Source of the DNA: Croceitalea marina
GTDB lineage: Bacteria; Bacteroidota; Bacteroidia; Flavobacteriales; Flavobacteriaceae
NCBI RefSeq assembly: GCF_042684265.1
Contig: NZ_JBHULB010000007.1
Span: 248,001 to 312,000, forward strand
Direction of reading: 5' to 3'
DNA: 64,000 nucleotides
A program made the translations under genes and the position numbers. Under the pieces are notes generated by a model, which worked only from the letters and a program-made list of their open reading frames with translations, was not told the DNA's origin and made no database searches. Positions 54,619 to 63,909 of this stretch are shown here, piece after piece (the first letter of the stretch is position 1; every line of letters begins with the position of its first letter).

Positions 54619-55891
54619 TAGTATGCTAAGACGTATTGATTGGTTAACCGTTTTCTTTTATGCCTTATTGGTTTTCTTTGGCTGGATAAATATTTATAGC
54701 ACTACTTTATCGGATACTTCGCTATCTCTTTTTGACACCTCTACTCTATATGGAAAACAACTCCTTTTTATTGGAATAAGCTTTTTAGGCATTCTGGCAA
54801 TTTTGTTCGTTGATTCCAATTTTTTTGAAAAATTTTCCGGAGTCTTTTATGTAGTAGGGCTTGTTTTACTCATTGGATTATTTCCTTTCGGAAAAGTAAT
54901 AGGAGGTGCTAAATCATGGTATGACCTAGGCTTTATGAATTTACAGCCCTCGGAATTCGTAAAGGTAGCGGCCGCTCTAGCACTTGCGAAATACTTAGGG
55001 GATATTCAAACTGATATCAAAAACAGAAAACATCAATTCTATGCCATCTTAGTAATCCTAATTCCTGTTTTATTGGTGTTACCACAACCAGACCCTGGGA
55101 GCGCACTGGTTTTCTTTGCCTTGTTCTTTGTTCTTTTTAGAGAAGGCCTGCCTATCTATTACTTAGGCCTTGCGCTATTGTTTATAGCGCTTTTTGTATT
55201 CACGCTAATGTTTGGCACTATTTGGGTAGCAATTGGCTTAGGTATGCTGGTATCGCTATTTTTTTTCTTTAAAAGACCTGATTTAAAAATACCAACATTA
55301 CCGCTTGTTGTTTTTATAGTCGGATGCCTAGTTGTTTCACTTTCCGTAAACTTTGTGTTTAACAATGTTTTTGAACAACGACACCGAGACCGTTTTGGAC
55401 TTTGGCTTAATTTAGAAAAAGACCCTGTAAAACTAGAGCAAATCAAGAAAACCATTGGTTACAACACCTACCAAGCAGAAAAAGCAATTGAGTCCGGCGG
55501 TTTTTTTGGCAAGGGCTTTCTTGAAGGTACCAGAACAAAAGGAGATTTTGTGCCAGAACAACATACAGATTATATTTTTAGTTCAGTCGGCGAAGAATGG
55601 GGTTTTATCGGCACATCACTAGTCATTATTATTTTTACTTTTTTCTTTTTAAGATTGGTTCAGCTAGCGGAGCGACAGAAAAGGCAGTTTAGTAGAATGT
55701 ATGGCTATGGTATAATCGCTATTCTACTGATACACTATTTTATCAATATTGGTATGGTTATCGGGATACTGCCAACTATCGGGATTCCCTTACCTTTTTT
55801 TAGCTATGGAGGTTCAGGATTGTTATTTTTTACCGCTATGCTATTTATCTTTTTGAAGTTTGATGCTTCAAGACTGAATGAGGGTATTTAA
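54602..55891 (+). CDS. rodA: Rod shape-determining protein RodA (SEDS glycosyltransferase)
   Basis: 429 residues with ten or so transmembrane helices and SEDS landmarks: GGAKSWYDLGFMNLQPSEFVKVA, QPDPGSALVF, PEQHTDYIFSSVGEEWGFIG, and LPTIGIPLPFFSYGGSG. It polymerises peptidoglycan strands with PBP2. The first ATG at 54602 overlaps mrdA by 17 bases; ATG codons at 54608 and 54623 are alternatives. Confidence 0.95.
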   Translation: MNMSGNSMLRRIDWLTVFFYALLVFFGWINIYSTTLSDTSLSLFDTSTLYGKQLLFIGISFLGILAILFVDSNFFEKFSGVFYVVGLVLLIGLFPFGKVIGGAKSWYDLGFMNLQPSEFVKVAAALALAKYLGDIQTDIKNRKHQFYAILVILIPVLLVLPQPDPGSALVFFALFFVLFREGLPIYYLGLALLFIALFVFTLMFGTIWVAIGLGMLVSLFFFFKRPDLKIPTLPLVVFIVGCLVVSLSVNFVFNNVFEQRHRDRFGLWLNLEKDPVKLEQIKKTIGYNTYQAEKAIESGGFFGKGFLEGTRTKGDFVPEQHTDYIFSSVGEEWGFIGTSLVIIIFTFFFLRLVQLAERQKRQFSRMYGYGIIAILLIHYFINIGMVIGILPTIGIPLPFFSYGGSGLLFFTAMLFIFLKFDASRLNEGI

Positions 55892-56688
55892 AATTTCCAT
55901 TCTTTTTTTGAAATCTTTTTTTCGAATTCATGCTGCAATTCTTCAGATTGTTGGTGAAAAAAATCTATCCCCGTTCTTGCTTCTAAAGCATCAATAGAAA
56001 TTATAAAATTAGTTAATGGTTTGCTACTCTCTTCATGCGGAAATAAAAAAGCAAGCGCTTGTATTTGTTCATTCTTTTTTCGAAAGACCACTTTATAAAA
56101 TGATTTGGGTACGTCTACATCCTCATCTCCTATCTCCTCTAATCCTTCTTCCAACACACCCCCAGTTATCACATACAAATCCCCGCCTTTCTTACACCAT
56201 TGACGAATCTTCTGTTCGAGCCTATTCCATACCCCTGCATTAAAATCTTTTTTTTGTGGTGAAATATTACTAGTATAAAAAGTCTCATTGTATGCATATT
56301 CAGAAAATCTTCTGTCACCAGCGGGGCATAAATGGCCCCTGTCATAACCAGAATTCTTATAGTTTCTCCAGTCTGCAGATTTTGATTTTACCTTTGGGTC
56401 TTCAATAAAATAAGGCCTTCTTCTATCATCATAGGTTAAATGGTCTTTTTTTAGCTCATACATTACCCACTCCGCTTGTTCAAAAGGTTCGTTGTAAGAT
56501 AACATATAATAATCGTGAGACACAATTGCATTTGTACTTGAACTGGGCAGTAAATCTGAAGGGACATTAGAAGTAGTCCTTCCTATTTCGGTACTTGAAT
56601 ATGTGTTCGGGGTATAAAAATTCTCGAATAGCCAGAATCCGACAATACAAACTATAATCAAAATGGAATAAACCGTTCTATTTTTCAT
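55888..56688 (-). CDS. Exported DNA/RNA non-specific endonuclease
   Basis: 266 residues from the ATG at 56688, giving an N-terminal helix (about 6-22) that can be a signal or anchor. The NUC1-type active site is clear: DRGH at 116-119 with catalytic His119 (YDRGHLCPAGDR), then the metal-binding Asn region (TSNISPQKKDFNAGVWNRLE). It cleaves DNA and RNA without sequence preference, outside the cytoplasm. It converges with rodA, overlapping its stop by 4 bases. Confidence 0.88.
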   Translation of the reverse strand: MKNRTVYSILIIVCIVGFWLFENFYTPNTYSSTEIGRTTSNVPSDLLPSSSTNAIVSHDYYMLSYNEPFEQAEWVMYELKKDHLTYDDRRRPYFIEDPKVKSKSADWRNYKNSGYDRGHLCPAGDRRFSEYAYNETFYTSNISPQKKDFNAGVWNRLEQKIRQWCKKGGDLYVITGGVLEEGLEEIGDEDVDVPKSFYKVVFRKKNEQIQALAFLFPHEESSKPLTNFIISIDALEARTGIDFFHQQSEELQHEFEKKISKKEWKF

Positions 56689-56723
56689 TTCCTCATAATA
56701 ACAGGCTAAATATAGAAACAAAA

Positions 56724-56745
56724 AAGTCCGGTAAAAACCGGACTT
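56724..56745 (-). terminator. Terminator of the Prc-type protease gene
   Basis: A 9-bp perfect stem AAGTCCGGT/ACCGGACTT with a 4-base loop and a T-rich run on the minus strand, 24 bases beyond the stop at 56769. Confidence 0.85.
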
Positions 56746-56768
56746 AAAATATATTTTAGCTTTTAAAC

Positions 56769-58961
56769 TTATCCTTTTACGGCAAGTTTTGAATTATTAT
56801 GTTTTAACGCATTAAGTTTCAAGTCTTCAAGTACGTTAATAGCTTCTTCTACATACACATCTTTGGCCAAATCAATGTGCCATCTATCTCTTTTCTCTCT
56901 TAATATCGGGTCTTGAGTAAATAACTCTTGTTCATATTTTAAAGATTCGAATGTAAGTTTAGAATCATAATCCGTTAGCGACTTAAAGTAATTTGACCTT
57001 TGTCTGTTCTTTTCTTGAAGACCCTTATAACTGTCATAGTTCAACGAAACCGTAGTCTCATTTTGCTGGTCACGCAGCCATCTTGCATTTTCTTCAATCA
57101 ATTTTATTTGAGGGTTACCTTCCATTCTTGCCTTGCTTCTTGCAATGGTTTCTTCGTAGTCAATGTAACCATCCCACACTTTATAATCAGCAGGAGATAT
57201 CTTATCCCAACCTAATGGATTTTCTTGATCACGCTCACCCAAATCAATATAACTATATCTATCTGGTACAACAATATCACTCTTCACCCCTTCTAACTGG
57301 GTAGAGCCACCGTTAATACGATAGAATTTTTGTGTAGTAAGCTTAATGGCGCCTAAATCACCGTGCTCATTACTTCTTACAATATTGTCTAAAGGAATTA
57401 CATTTTGAACGGTACCCTTACCAAAAGTTTGTTTGCTTCCGATAACGACCGCTCTTTTATAATCTTGCATCGCTGCTGCAAGAATTTCAGAGGCCGATGC
57501 AGAAAGTTCGTTTACTAGAATCACTAATGGGCCATCCCATTGAATTCGTTCATCTTTATCTTCATGAACTTCTTTTCCTTGACCAGAAGAACGTACTTGA
57601 ACTATTGGGCCATCTTTAATAAAAAGACCTGCCATTTCAACCACGGTTTTCAATGAACCACCTCCGTTATCTCTTAAATCTAATATCAATCCCTCTGCTC
57701 CAGCTTGTTTTAAACGATCCACTTCTTTAGCTACATCTGAAGCCGCATTACGGTTGGTATAATCATCAAAATCAACATAGAATTTAGGTAGATTTATTAG
57801 GCCGAATTTGCGGTCATCTTTTATTACAGTGGCAGATTTTGCATAAGATTCTTCTAATTCGACAACGTCTCTGGTAATGGAAACCACATCGACCGTACCA
57901 TCGACTTTACGAACGGTTAAATCGACCACGGTACCTTCAGGACCCTTTATCAGTTTAATGGCATCATCGATGCGCATTCCAGCAATATCGATAGGCTCCT
58001 CACCTGCTTGACCTACTTTTATAATCTCATCACCAACTTCAAGACTCTTTGCTCTCCATACGGGTCCTCCAGAAATAATTTCTACAACTTTTGCGCCATC
58101 TGGTTTCTTTTGTAAACGAGCTCCAATTCCTTCGAATTTGCCTGACATACTGATGTCAAACTTGTCTTTTTCATCAGGAGCAAAGTAAAATGTATGTGGG
58201 TCAAATTCGTCAACAATAGTATTTATGTATTGCACAAACCAATCTTTACGCTCAAGGTCATCTACAAAATCAAAAAACTCATCTAGAGTATTTTCAGTGG
58301 TTTCCCTTGATTTTTTTTCAACCTCCGCAACGGTCAAGTTTTTCAATTCGCTTTGCTCCTTTGGCAGTTCAACAGAGGTATCTACACTCACTAAATCTTC
58401 ACTTTTACCGGTGCCCGCAGCAATCGCTTTGTCTCTAATTTTTATTTTATTGTCGAAAACGCTTAAAGAATTATATTTCAACTGCTTTCTCCAACGCTCT
58501 TTAAGCTCCTTTTTGTTCTTGGCAAATGGCTGATCTTTATAATCGATTGTAATTTCTTCGTTTGCATTAAAGTCAAAAGGTTTTTCTAGGACTTCTTTAT
58601 AGATTCCCTTCGCGTCATCCATTCTTTTCATTAATCTCTGATATACAAGATTGAAAAAAGTAATATCGGTGTTCTTTATTTGATCATCAATCTGATACTT
58701 ATACTGCTCAAATTCTTTGATATCGCTCTCTAAAAAGTACCGTTTGGTCGGATCTATAACATCAATAAAATCTTCGTAAATGTTTGCCGAAAAATTATCG
58801 TTGATATCCTTTGGTTCATAATGACCACGCTCTAAAACATAGGTAATGAGATCAAGTAATAACTTGTCTTTATCGTTTGTTTCAAAAGATTTATTGGTAA
58901 AGCTACAGGAAGCAACGGCAATTAAAATTATTAGAAAGCCAAATGCAAAATTCTTCTTCAT
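56769..58961 (-). CDS. prc: Carboxy-terminal processing peptidase, Prc/Tsp type
   Basis: 730 residues with a lipoprotein-like signal and Cys19 (VASCSF). Order: helical N-terminal domain, a PDZ domain (about 255-345, with GAKVVEIISGGPVWRAKSLEVGDEI), and the S41 protease with catalytic Ser in SASASEILAAAMQDY and Lys in FGKGTVQ, then a Prc-type C-terminal helical domain (about 600-730). The length and C-terminal domain place it with E. coli Prc/Tsp, not with small CtpA. It degrades envelope proteins. Confidence 0.92.
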   Translation of the reverse strand: MKKNFAFGFLIILIAVASCSFTNKSFETNDKDKLLLDLITYVLERGHYEPKDINDNFSANIYEDFIDVIDPTKRYFLESDIKEFEQYKYQIDDQIKNTDITFFNLVYQRLMKRMDDAKGIYKEVLEKPFDFNANEEITIDYKDQPFAKNKKELKERWRKQLKYNSLSVFDNKIKIRDKAIAAGTGKSEDLVSVDTSVELPKEQSELKNLTVAEVEKKSRETTENTLDEFFDFVDDLERKDWFVQYINTIVDEFDPHTFYFAPDEKDKFDISMSGKFEGIGARLQKKPDGAKVVEIISGGPVWRAKSLEVGDEIIKVGQAGEEPIDIAGMRIDDAIKLIKGPEGTVVDLTVRKVDGTVDVVSITRDVVELEESYAKSATVIKDDRKFGLINLPKFYVDFDDYTNRNAASDVAKEVDRLKQAGAEGLILDLRDNGGGSLKTVVEMAGLFIKDGPIVQVRSSGQGKEVHEDKDERIQWDGPLVILVNELSASASEILAAAMQDYKRAVVIGSKQTFGKGTVQNVIPLDNIVRSNEHGDLGAIKLTTQKFYRINGGSTQLEGVKSDIVVPDRYSYIDLGERDQENPLGWDKISPADYKVWDGYIDYEETIARSKARMEGNPQIKLIEENARWLRDQQNETTVSLNYDSYKGLQEKNRQRSNYFKSLTDYDSKLTFESLKYEQELFTQDPILREKRDRWHIDLAKDVYVEEAINVLEDLKLNALKHNNSKLAVKG

Positions 58962-59157
58962 ATTATAGTTTTTGGGACTGTAGTTAACTGATACTAAACA
59001 AAAGCGCTAAGCTTCAGTCTTAATTTTTATCGATATTAATTCCCTAAGATACTGAAAAAATCATGCCAGTTTTTTAGCTAGCTTTTAATTTTTTGTTAAA
59101 CACCAAGATTATCATATCCTATTTAAAAACGTATTTTTACGTCATTAATTATATCCC

Positions 59158-59937
59158 ATGAAAAAACCTTTGATTCTGGTCACAAACGATGATGGAATCA
59201 CGGCTCCCGGGTTGCGAGCTCTTGTGAAGTTTATGAGTACCATTGGTGAGGTTGTTGTGGTCGCTCCTGACAGTCCACAATCGGGTATGGGGCATGCGAT
59301 AACCATAGACAATACTTTATATTCAAAAAAGGTGAAATTGAGCGATGAAAAAGATGCTCCCATAGAGTATAGCTGTAGTGGAACACCTGCGGACTGCGTA
59401 AAATTAGGGCTTCAGGAAATTTTGGATAGAAGACCCGATATCGTTGTCAGTGGCATTAATCATGGTTCAAATTCGTCGATAAATGTAATTTATTCGGGTA
59501 CGATGAGTGCCGCAATCGAGGCGGGCATTGAAGGTATACCTGCAATCGGGTTTTCGCTCTGTGATTATTCTTGGAATGCCAATTTTTCAGGAGTTGGCGA
59601 GATTGCCAAAAAAATTGTCTCAGAAGCCTTGAAGAATGGCATGCCCAAAGGAACGGTTTTAAACGTTAACATCCCAAAAACTGATGGCGCTAAGCCAAAA
59701 GGCGTAAAAGTCTGTAGGCAAGCCAAAGCCAATTGGAAAGAAAAATTCGATAAACGCTCAAGCCCCGCAGGAAAGGAATATTATTGGCTTACTGGTGAAT
59801 TTGAATTATTGGATAAAGGAGAAGATACCGATGTGCACGCCTTAAACAATGGTTTTGTATCTATCGTTCCCACCCAATTCGACTTAACCGCGCATCACGC
59901 TATTCAGAATATAAATAATTGGAATTTAAATGAATAA
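59158..59937 (+). CDS. surE: 5'-nucleotidase SurE
   Basis: 259 residues. Metal-binding Asp11-Asp12 in LVTNDDGITAPG; AVAPDSPQSGMGHAIT; SGTPADCVKLG; SGINHGSN; YSGTMSAAIEAGIEG. It dephosphorylates nucleoside monophosphates in the cytoplasm. Divergent from the prc-type gene, with overlap to the small membrane protein gene. Confidence 0.95.
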   Translation: MKKPLILVTNDDGITAPGLRALVKFMSTIGEVVVVAPDSPQSGMGHAITIDNTLYSKKVKLSDEKDAPIEYSCSGTPADCVKLGLQEILDRRPDIVVSGINHGSNSSINVIYSGTMSAAIEAGIEGIPAIGFSLCDYSWNANFSGVGEIAKKIVSEALKNGMPKGTVLNVNIPKTDGAKPKGVKVCRQAKANWKEKFDKRSSPAGKEYYWLTGEFELLDKGEDTDVHALNNGFVSIVPTQFDLTAHHAIQNINNWNLNE

Positions 59938-60211
59938 AAAAGAAGTCTTAATAGGTTTTGTTGTTGGAATTATTGCTAATACGATTGGAACATTACTTTA
60001 CATACTCCTTTTCTCTGATTTTGGTATTGAAGAAACTTTTAAGGCAGCAATAGCCCAAGAACATATTGGAAGTTTATTGGCTTTAGGCGCTATTCTAAAT
60101 TTAGTTGCTTTTTTCGGTTTTTTAAGACTAAAACGGGATTATAGGGCAAGAGGTGTGATGATTGCAACCATCTTAACAGCTATGATAATCTTATATTACA
60201 AGGTTTTCTAA
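59930..60211 (+). CDS. Small membrane protein of unknown function
   Basis: 93 residues with three hydrophobic segments (about 6-28, 43-63 and 72-90) and no recognised motif. Overlaps the surE stop by 8 bases and ends 1 base before lpxB, so it is translationally coupled in a surE-lpxB operon. Such short proteins occur at this place in related genomes, from what I recall; function unknown. Confidence 0.78.
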   Translation: MNKKEVLIGFVVGIIANTIGTLLYILLFSDFGIEETFKAAIAQEHIGSLLALGAILNLVAFFGFLRLKRDYRARGVMIATILTAMIILYYKVF

Positions 60212-60212
60212 A

Positions 60213-61322
60213 ATGAAATATTACATTATCGCCGGTGAGGCATCAGGTGACCTTCACGGGTCAAACTTGATAAAAGCCTTAAAAGAAAAAGACACGGCAG
60301 CAACCGTTCGTTGTTGGGGGGGCGACTTAATGCAAAAGGCCGGAGGTGATTTGGCAAAACACTACAAGGAAATGGCCTTTATGGGATTTATAGAGGTCAT
60401 AAAAAACATACCCGCCATTTTTAAAAATATAAAATTTTGCAAAGAGGATATTTCAAGATTTCAACCTGATGTTATTGTTTTTATTGATTTTTCCGGTTTT
60501 AATCTTCGCATAGCAAAATGGGCGAAACAACAGAATTTTAAAACAAATTATTATATATCACCTCAAATCTGGGCCTCTCGTGAAAGCAGGATTCATAAAA
60601 TTAAAAGGGATATCGATAAGATGTATGTTATTCTTCCTTTCGAAAAGGCCTTTTACAAAAAGCATAATTATGAGGTAGAATTTGTTGGCCATCCTTTACT
60701 TGACGCTATTTCCAATAGTCCGATAGATAAAGAAAGTGAGTTTAGAACAAAAAACAAGTTACATTCTACCAAGCCTATAATCGCACTACTTCCTGGGAGC
60801 AGAAAACAAGAAGTACAAAAAATGTTAGCGTTAATGCTTTCGGTCGTTAGCGATTTTGATGGGTACCAGTTTGTAATTGCTGGCGCACCAAGTCTTGATG
60901 ATTCTTTTTACGCGTCATTTTTAAAGCGTGAAAGTATTGGTTTTGTATCCAATAAAACCTATTCACTTTTAAAACACTCACATGCAGCTCTAGTGACTAG
61001 CGGCACCGCAACCTTAGAAACCGCACTATTTAAAATACCCCAAGTCGTATGCTATAAAGGAAGCTGGATTTCTTATCAAATAGCCAAACGAATCATTACT
61101 TTAAAATATATTTCTTTGGTGAATTTAATCATGGATAAAGAGGCTGTAAAAGAATTGATTCAGAAAGATTTAACCACTAAGAATCTTAAAAAAGAACTAC
61201 ATAAAATTATCGGTGGTGCTCATCGCGAAAAGATGCTTGAAGACTATAGTATTTTAGAGCAAAAACTTGGTGGAAAAGGGGCAAGTGAAAAAGCCGCCGC
61301 TTTAATTATAGAAAATGTTTAA
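60213..61322 (+). CDS. lpxB: Lipid-A-disaccharide synthase LpxB
   Basis: 369 residues, GT19 family: N-terminal IIAGEASGDLHGSNLI, FIDFSGFNLRIAK, YYISPQIWASRESR, GHPLLDA, LLPGSRKQEV, and the C-terminal TSGTATLETALFKIPQVVCYKG. It joins the two acylated glucosamines in lipid A assembly at the inner membrane. Continues the surE operon. Confidence 0.95.
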   Translation: MKYYIIAGEASGDLHGSNLIKALKEKDTAATVRCWGGDLMQKAGGDLAKHYKEMAFMGFIEVIKNIPAIFKNIKFCKEDISRFQPDVIVFIDFSGFNLRIAKWAKQQNFKTNYYISPQIWASRESRIHKIKRDIDKMYVILPFEKAFYKKHNYEVEFVGHPLLDAISNSPIDKESEFRTKNKLHSTKPIIALLPGSRKQEVQKMLALMLSVVSDFDGYQFVIAGAPSLDDSFYASFLKRESIGFVSNKTYSLLKHSHAALVTSGTATLETALFKIPQVVCYKGSWISYQIAKRIITLKYISLVNLIMDKEAVKELIQKDLTTKNLKKELHKIIGGAHREKMLEDYSILEQKLGGKGASEKAAALIIENV

Positions 61323-61354
61323 TTTTATGCACCAAGAAGAAACTTAGTTCTTGG

Positions 61355-61894
61355 ATGTATAAAAAAATCCTCATTTTAGGTATTGCCATTTTGCTATCGG
61401 GTTGTTTTGCAAAGAAAAAGACAAGCTATAGCAAAACGCACACTGTTACCGTTGAGTCTTCAGATACTACAAAAATTCTTAAAAAAACGAGGGCGAAAGT
61501 CGAAGAGAACCGAGAAGCTGATAAGGTTATTGCTTCGGCGATGGCATTCAGCGGTGTACGTTATAAATACGGTGGAACGACCAAAAAAGGCATGGACTGT
61601 TCTGGTCTTATTTATGTCGCACTGCAGGAAAATGATATTGTTTTCCCTAGAATATCGCATCAAATGGCAAACGAAGGAAAAAAAATTCGCGTTGATGAAG
61701 TGCAGAAGGGAGATTTGTTATTTTTTAAGACCCGCAAGAACAGTAAAAGAATCAACCATGTTGGTTTAGTAGTAGCCATTGATGATGACGAAATTAAATT
61801 TATACACTCCTCAAGTTCAAGAGGAGTTATTGTCTCTTCCTTAAGAGAAGGGTTTTGGAATTCTGCCTTTATAAAGGCCACTCGAATTTTATAA
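61355..61894 (+). CDS. NlpC/P60 (C40) peptidase lipoprotein
   Basis: 179 residues with lipid Cys17 (LLSGCFAK). The C40 domain (about 55-179) has catalytic Cys82 (GMDCSGLIYVAL), His135 (RINHVGLVV) and a third polar residue at His151 (FIHSSSSRGV). It cuts peptidoglycan stem peptides at the cell envelope. Its stop codon shares a base with the comEC start, so the two are coupled. Confidence 0.9.
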   Translation: MYKKILILGIAILLSGCFAKKKTSYSKTHTVTVESSDTTKILKKTRAKVEENREADKVIASAMAFSGVRYKYGGTTKKGMDCSGLIYVALQENDIVFPRISHQMANEGKKIRVDEVQKGDLLFFKTRKNSKRINHVGLVVAIDDDEIKFIHSSSSRGVIVSSLREGFWNSAFIKATRIL

Positions 61895-63903
61895 TGCGTC
61901 AATTTAATTTTATTTCGGTCAAACTTACAATCGCTTTGATTTTAGGTATCATTTTTGGGTTCTATGCTGAACCCAAACTTCATTTTGTTCTTACTGCCCT
62001 AACTATTTTAATAGTAGTATTAGCCATTACTTTTAAAAAACAGCAAAGGGATGGATTCCCTTTCTTTGGGCTTATAGCTTCTTTTACCGTTGTGGCCTTG
62101 GGAGTATCTATAGTCGCGATATCAAATCCGAAAAACGGTAAAAGTCATTTTTTACATCAGCTTAAGACCGACAAAAATGTTTGGGTCATAAAGGTCGATG
62201 AAATACTAAAACCATCGCCCTTTTCTAAAAGATATATTGTAAAGGCAAAAAACCTAAATGAAAATAAGGTAACAGGAAAATTAGTTTTACGAATTGCATC
62301 CGACAGCTTAGGCCATTCGTTACAAGTAGATGATGAGCTTCTTGTATATGCTAATGCAGAAACCGTGCCTGGGCCATTAAATCCAAATCAATTTGATTAT
62401 CAAGGATTTTTAAAGAAGAAACAGATCTATCATCAATTAAATATAACAGAAAGCCAATTTTTATTGCAATCCAATTCCCAAAAAACGCTATTTGGTTATG
62501 CATCGTCCATAAGATTTTCTCTAATAGAAAAACTTAAAAAAGAGAACTTTGGTGAAGAGGAAAGGGCCATTATCCAAGCACTACTATTAGGGCAACGAAA
62601 TGATATTTCTGAAGACACCTACAATAACTATAAAAACGCTGGGGCCGTTCATATTTTGGCTGTTTCAGGGCTACATATCGGTATTCTTCTATTACTACTG
62701 CAATTTATCTTAAAACCCTTAGAATTCTTAGCCCATGGCAAGATCATCAAGCTAATCGCAATAATGGTTTTTCTTTGGGGTTTTGCCTTTATTGCCGGCT
62801 TATCTGCTTCAATAGTTCGTGCGGTAACCATGTTCTCTTTTATCGCTTATGCCCTATTTTTAAACAGGCCAACAAATACCTTTAATATTGTTGCGCTATC
62901 CATGTTCTTTATTTTGCTCGTGGAACCCTTATTTCTTTTTCAGGTCGGATTTCAGATGAGCTACGCTGCTGTAATCACAATCGTTTGGATTTATCCAAAA
63001 CTACAGCGGTTTTGGCATCCTGAAAATAGGAGTCTAAGAAAGGTATGGCAACTGCTCTCGGTAAGCATTGCTGCTCAATTAGGCGTTTTACCATTAAGCC
63101 TATTTTACTTTCATCAATTTCCAGCACTCTTCTTTGTTTCCAATCTTGTTGTAATTCCGTTTTTAGGACTCATTCTTGGTACTGGAATTTGTGTTTTAAT
63201 CTTAGCTAGTCTAAATATTCTACCAGAGTTCGTTGCAACATTCTACAATTTTTTAATTGGATCTATGAATTCGGTAATCGAGTTTGTAGCTGCACAAGAA
63301 GCTTTCGTTTTTCGTGATATTCCTTTTGACAGTATTCAATTGCTCTTATCCTATAGCATAGTGGTCTTTTTTGTAATTTTTCTTTCCAGACCTAAGTTCA
63401 AAAACCTTGTTTTTGTTTTGGTCGGTTTGATTATTTTTCAAGCTTGGGTAGTTTTAAAAAATGTAGAAAGCGCTTCAAAGGAAGAATTAATTCTTACCCA
63501 TGAAATTGCGAACACAACATTACTAAAGCAGAAAGGCAAGCATTTACAGGTTTTTGGCAAACCCACTCAACTTTCAAAACAGCTAGTGAGCGACTATAAA
63601 ACGGCCGAACGCATTGATACTATAAGTAGTTATTCGCTACAGAACAGTTTTTCAATTGAGAACTCAAAAATATATGTAATGGATAGTCTTGGAATTTACC
63701 CACGAACCGAATTAGACCATCTAGTATTAACCCAATCTCCAAAAATAAATCTTGAACGCCTGCTAGATAGCATCAAGGTTAAAAACGTAATAGTCGACGG
63801 AAGCAATTACAAAAGCTACATTAATCGTTGGAGAGCTACTTGCCAAAAACAAAAACTCCCTTTTCACTATACAGGCGAAAAGGGAGCTTATTATTTTAAA
63901 TAG
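61894..63903 (+). CDS. comEC: ComEC/Rec2-family DNA uptake channel, short form
   Basis: 669 residues from the ATG at 61894, overlapping the NlpC/P60 stop by one base; an earlier in-frame codon at 61855 lies inside that gene. N-terminal helices and a DUF4131-like beta domain (100-200), then the competence domain with about eight helices (GAVHILAVSGLHIGILLLLLQ, AGLSASIVRAVTMF). The C-terminus (about 535-669) is a short soluble part without the HxHxDH of a metallo-beta-lactamase domain, as in many Bacteroidota ComEC proteins. It imports single-stranded DNA. Confidence 0.88.
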   Translation: MRQFNFISVKLTIALILGIIFGFYAEPKLHFVLTALTILIVVLAITFKKQQRDGFPFFGLIASFTVVALGVSIVAISNPKNGKSHFLHQLKTDKNVWVIKVDEILKPSPFSKRYIVKAKNLNENKVTGKLVLRIASDSLGHSLQVDDELLVYANAETVPGPLNPNQFDYQGFLKKKQIYHQLNITESQFLLQSNSQKTLFGYASSIRFSLIEKLKKENFGEEERAIIQALLLGQRNDISEDTYNNYKNAGAVHILAVSGLHIGILLLLLQFILKPLEFLAHGKIIKLIAIMVFLWGFAFIAGLSASIVRAVTMFSFIAYALFLNRPTNTFNIVALSMFFILLVEPLFLFQVGFQMSYAAVITIVWIYPKLQRFWHPENRSLRKVWQLLSVSIAAQLGVLPLSLFYFHQFPALFFVSNLVVIPFLGLILGTGICVLILASLNILPEFVATFYNFLIGSMNSVIEFVAAQEAFVFRDIPFDSIQLLLSYSIVVFFVIFLSRPKFKNLVFVLVGLIIFQAWVVLKNVESASKEELILTHEIANTTLLKQKGKHLQVFGKPTQLSKQLVSDYKTAERIDTISSYSLQNSFSIENSKIYVMDSLGIYPRTELDHLVLTQSPKINLERLLDSIKVKNVIVDGSNYKSYINRWRATCQKQKLPFHYTGEKGAYYFK

Positions 63904-63909
63904 TTTTTT

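Noticed and set aside
59132..59139. TATTTTTA as a surE promoter -7 box
   Set aside because: The last base differs from TAnnTTTG and no -33 element was found, so it is too weak to list as a feature.
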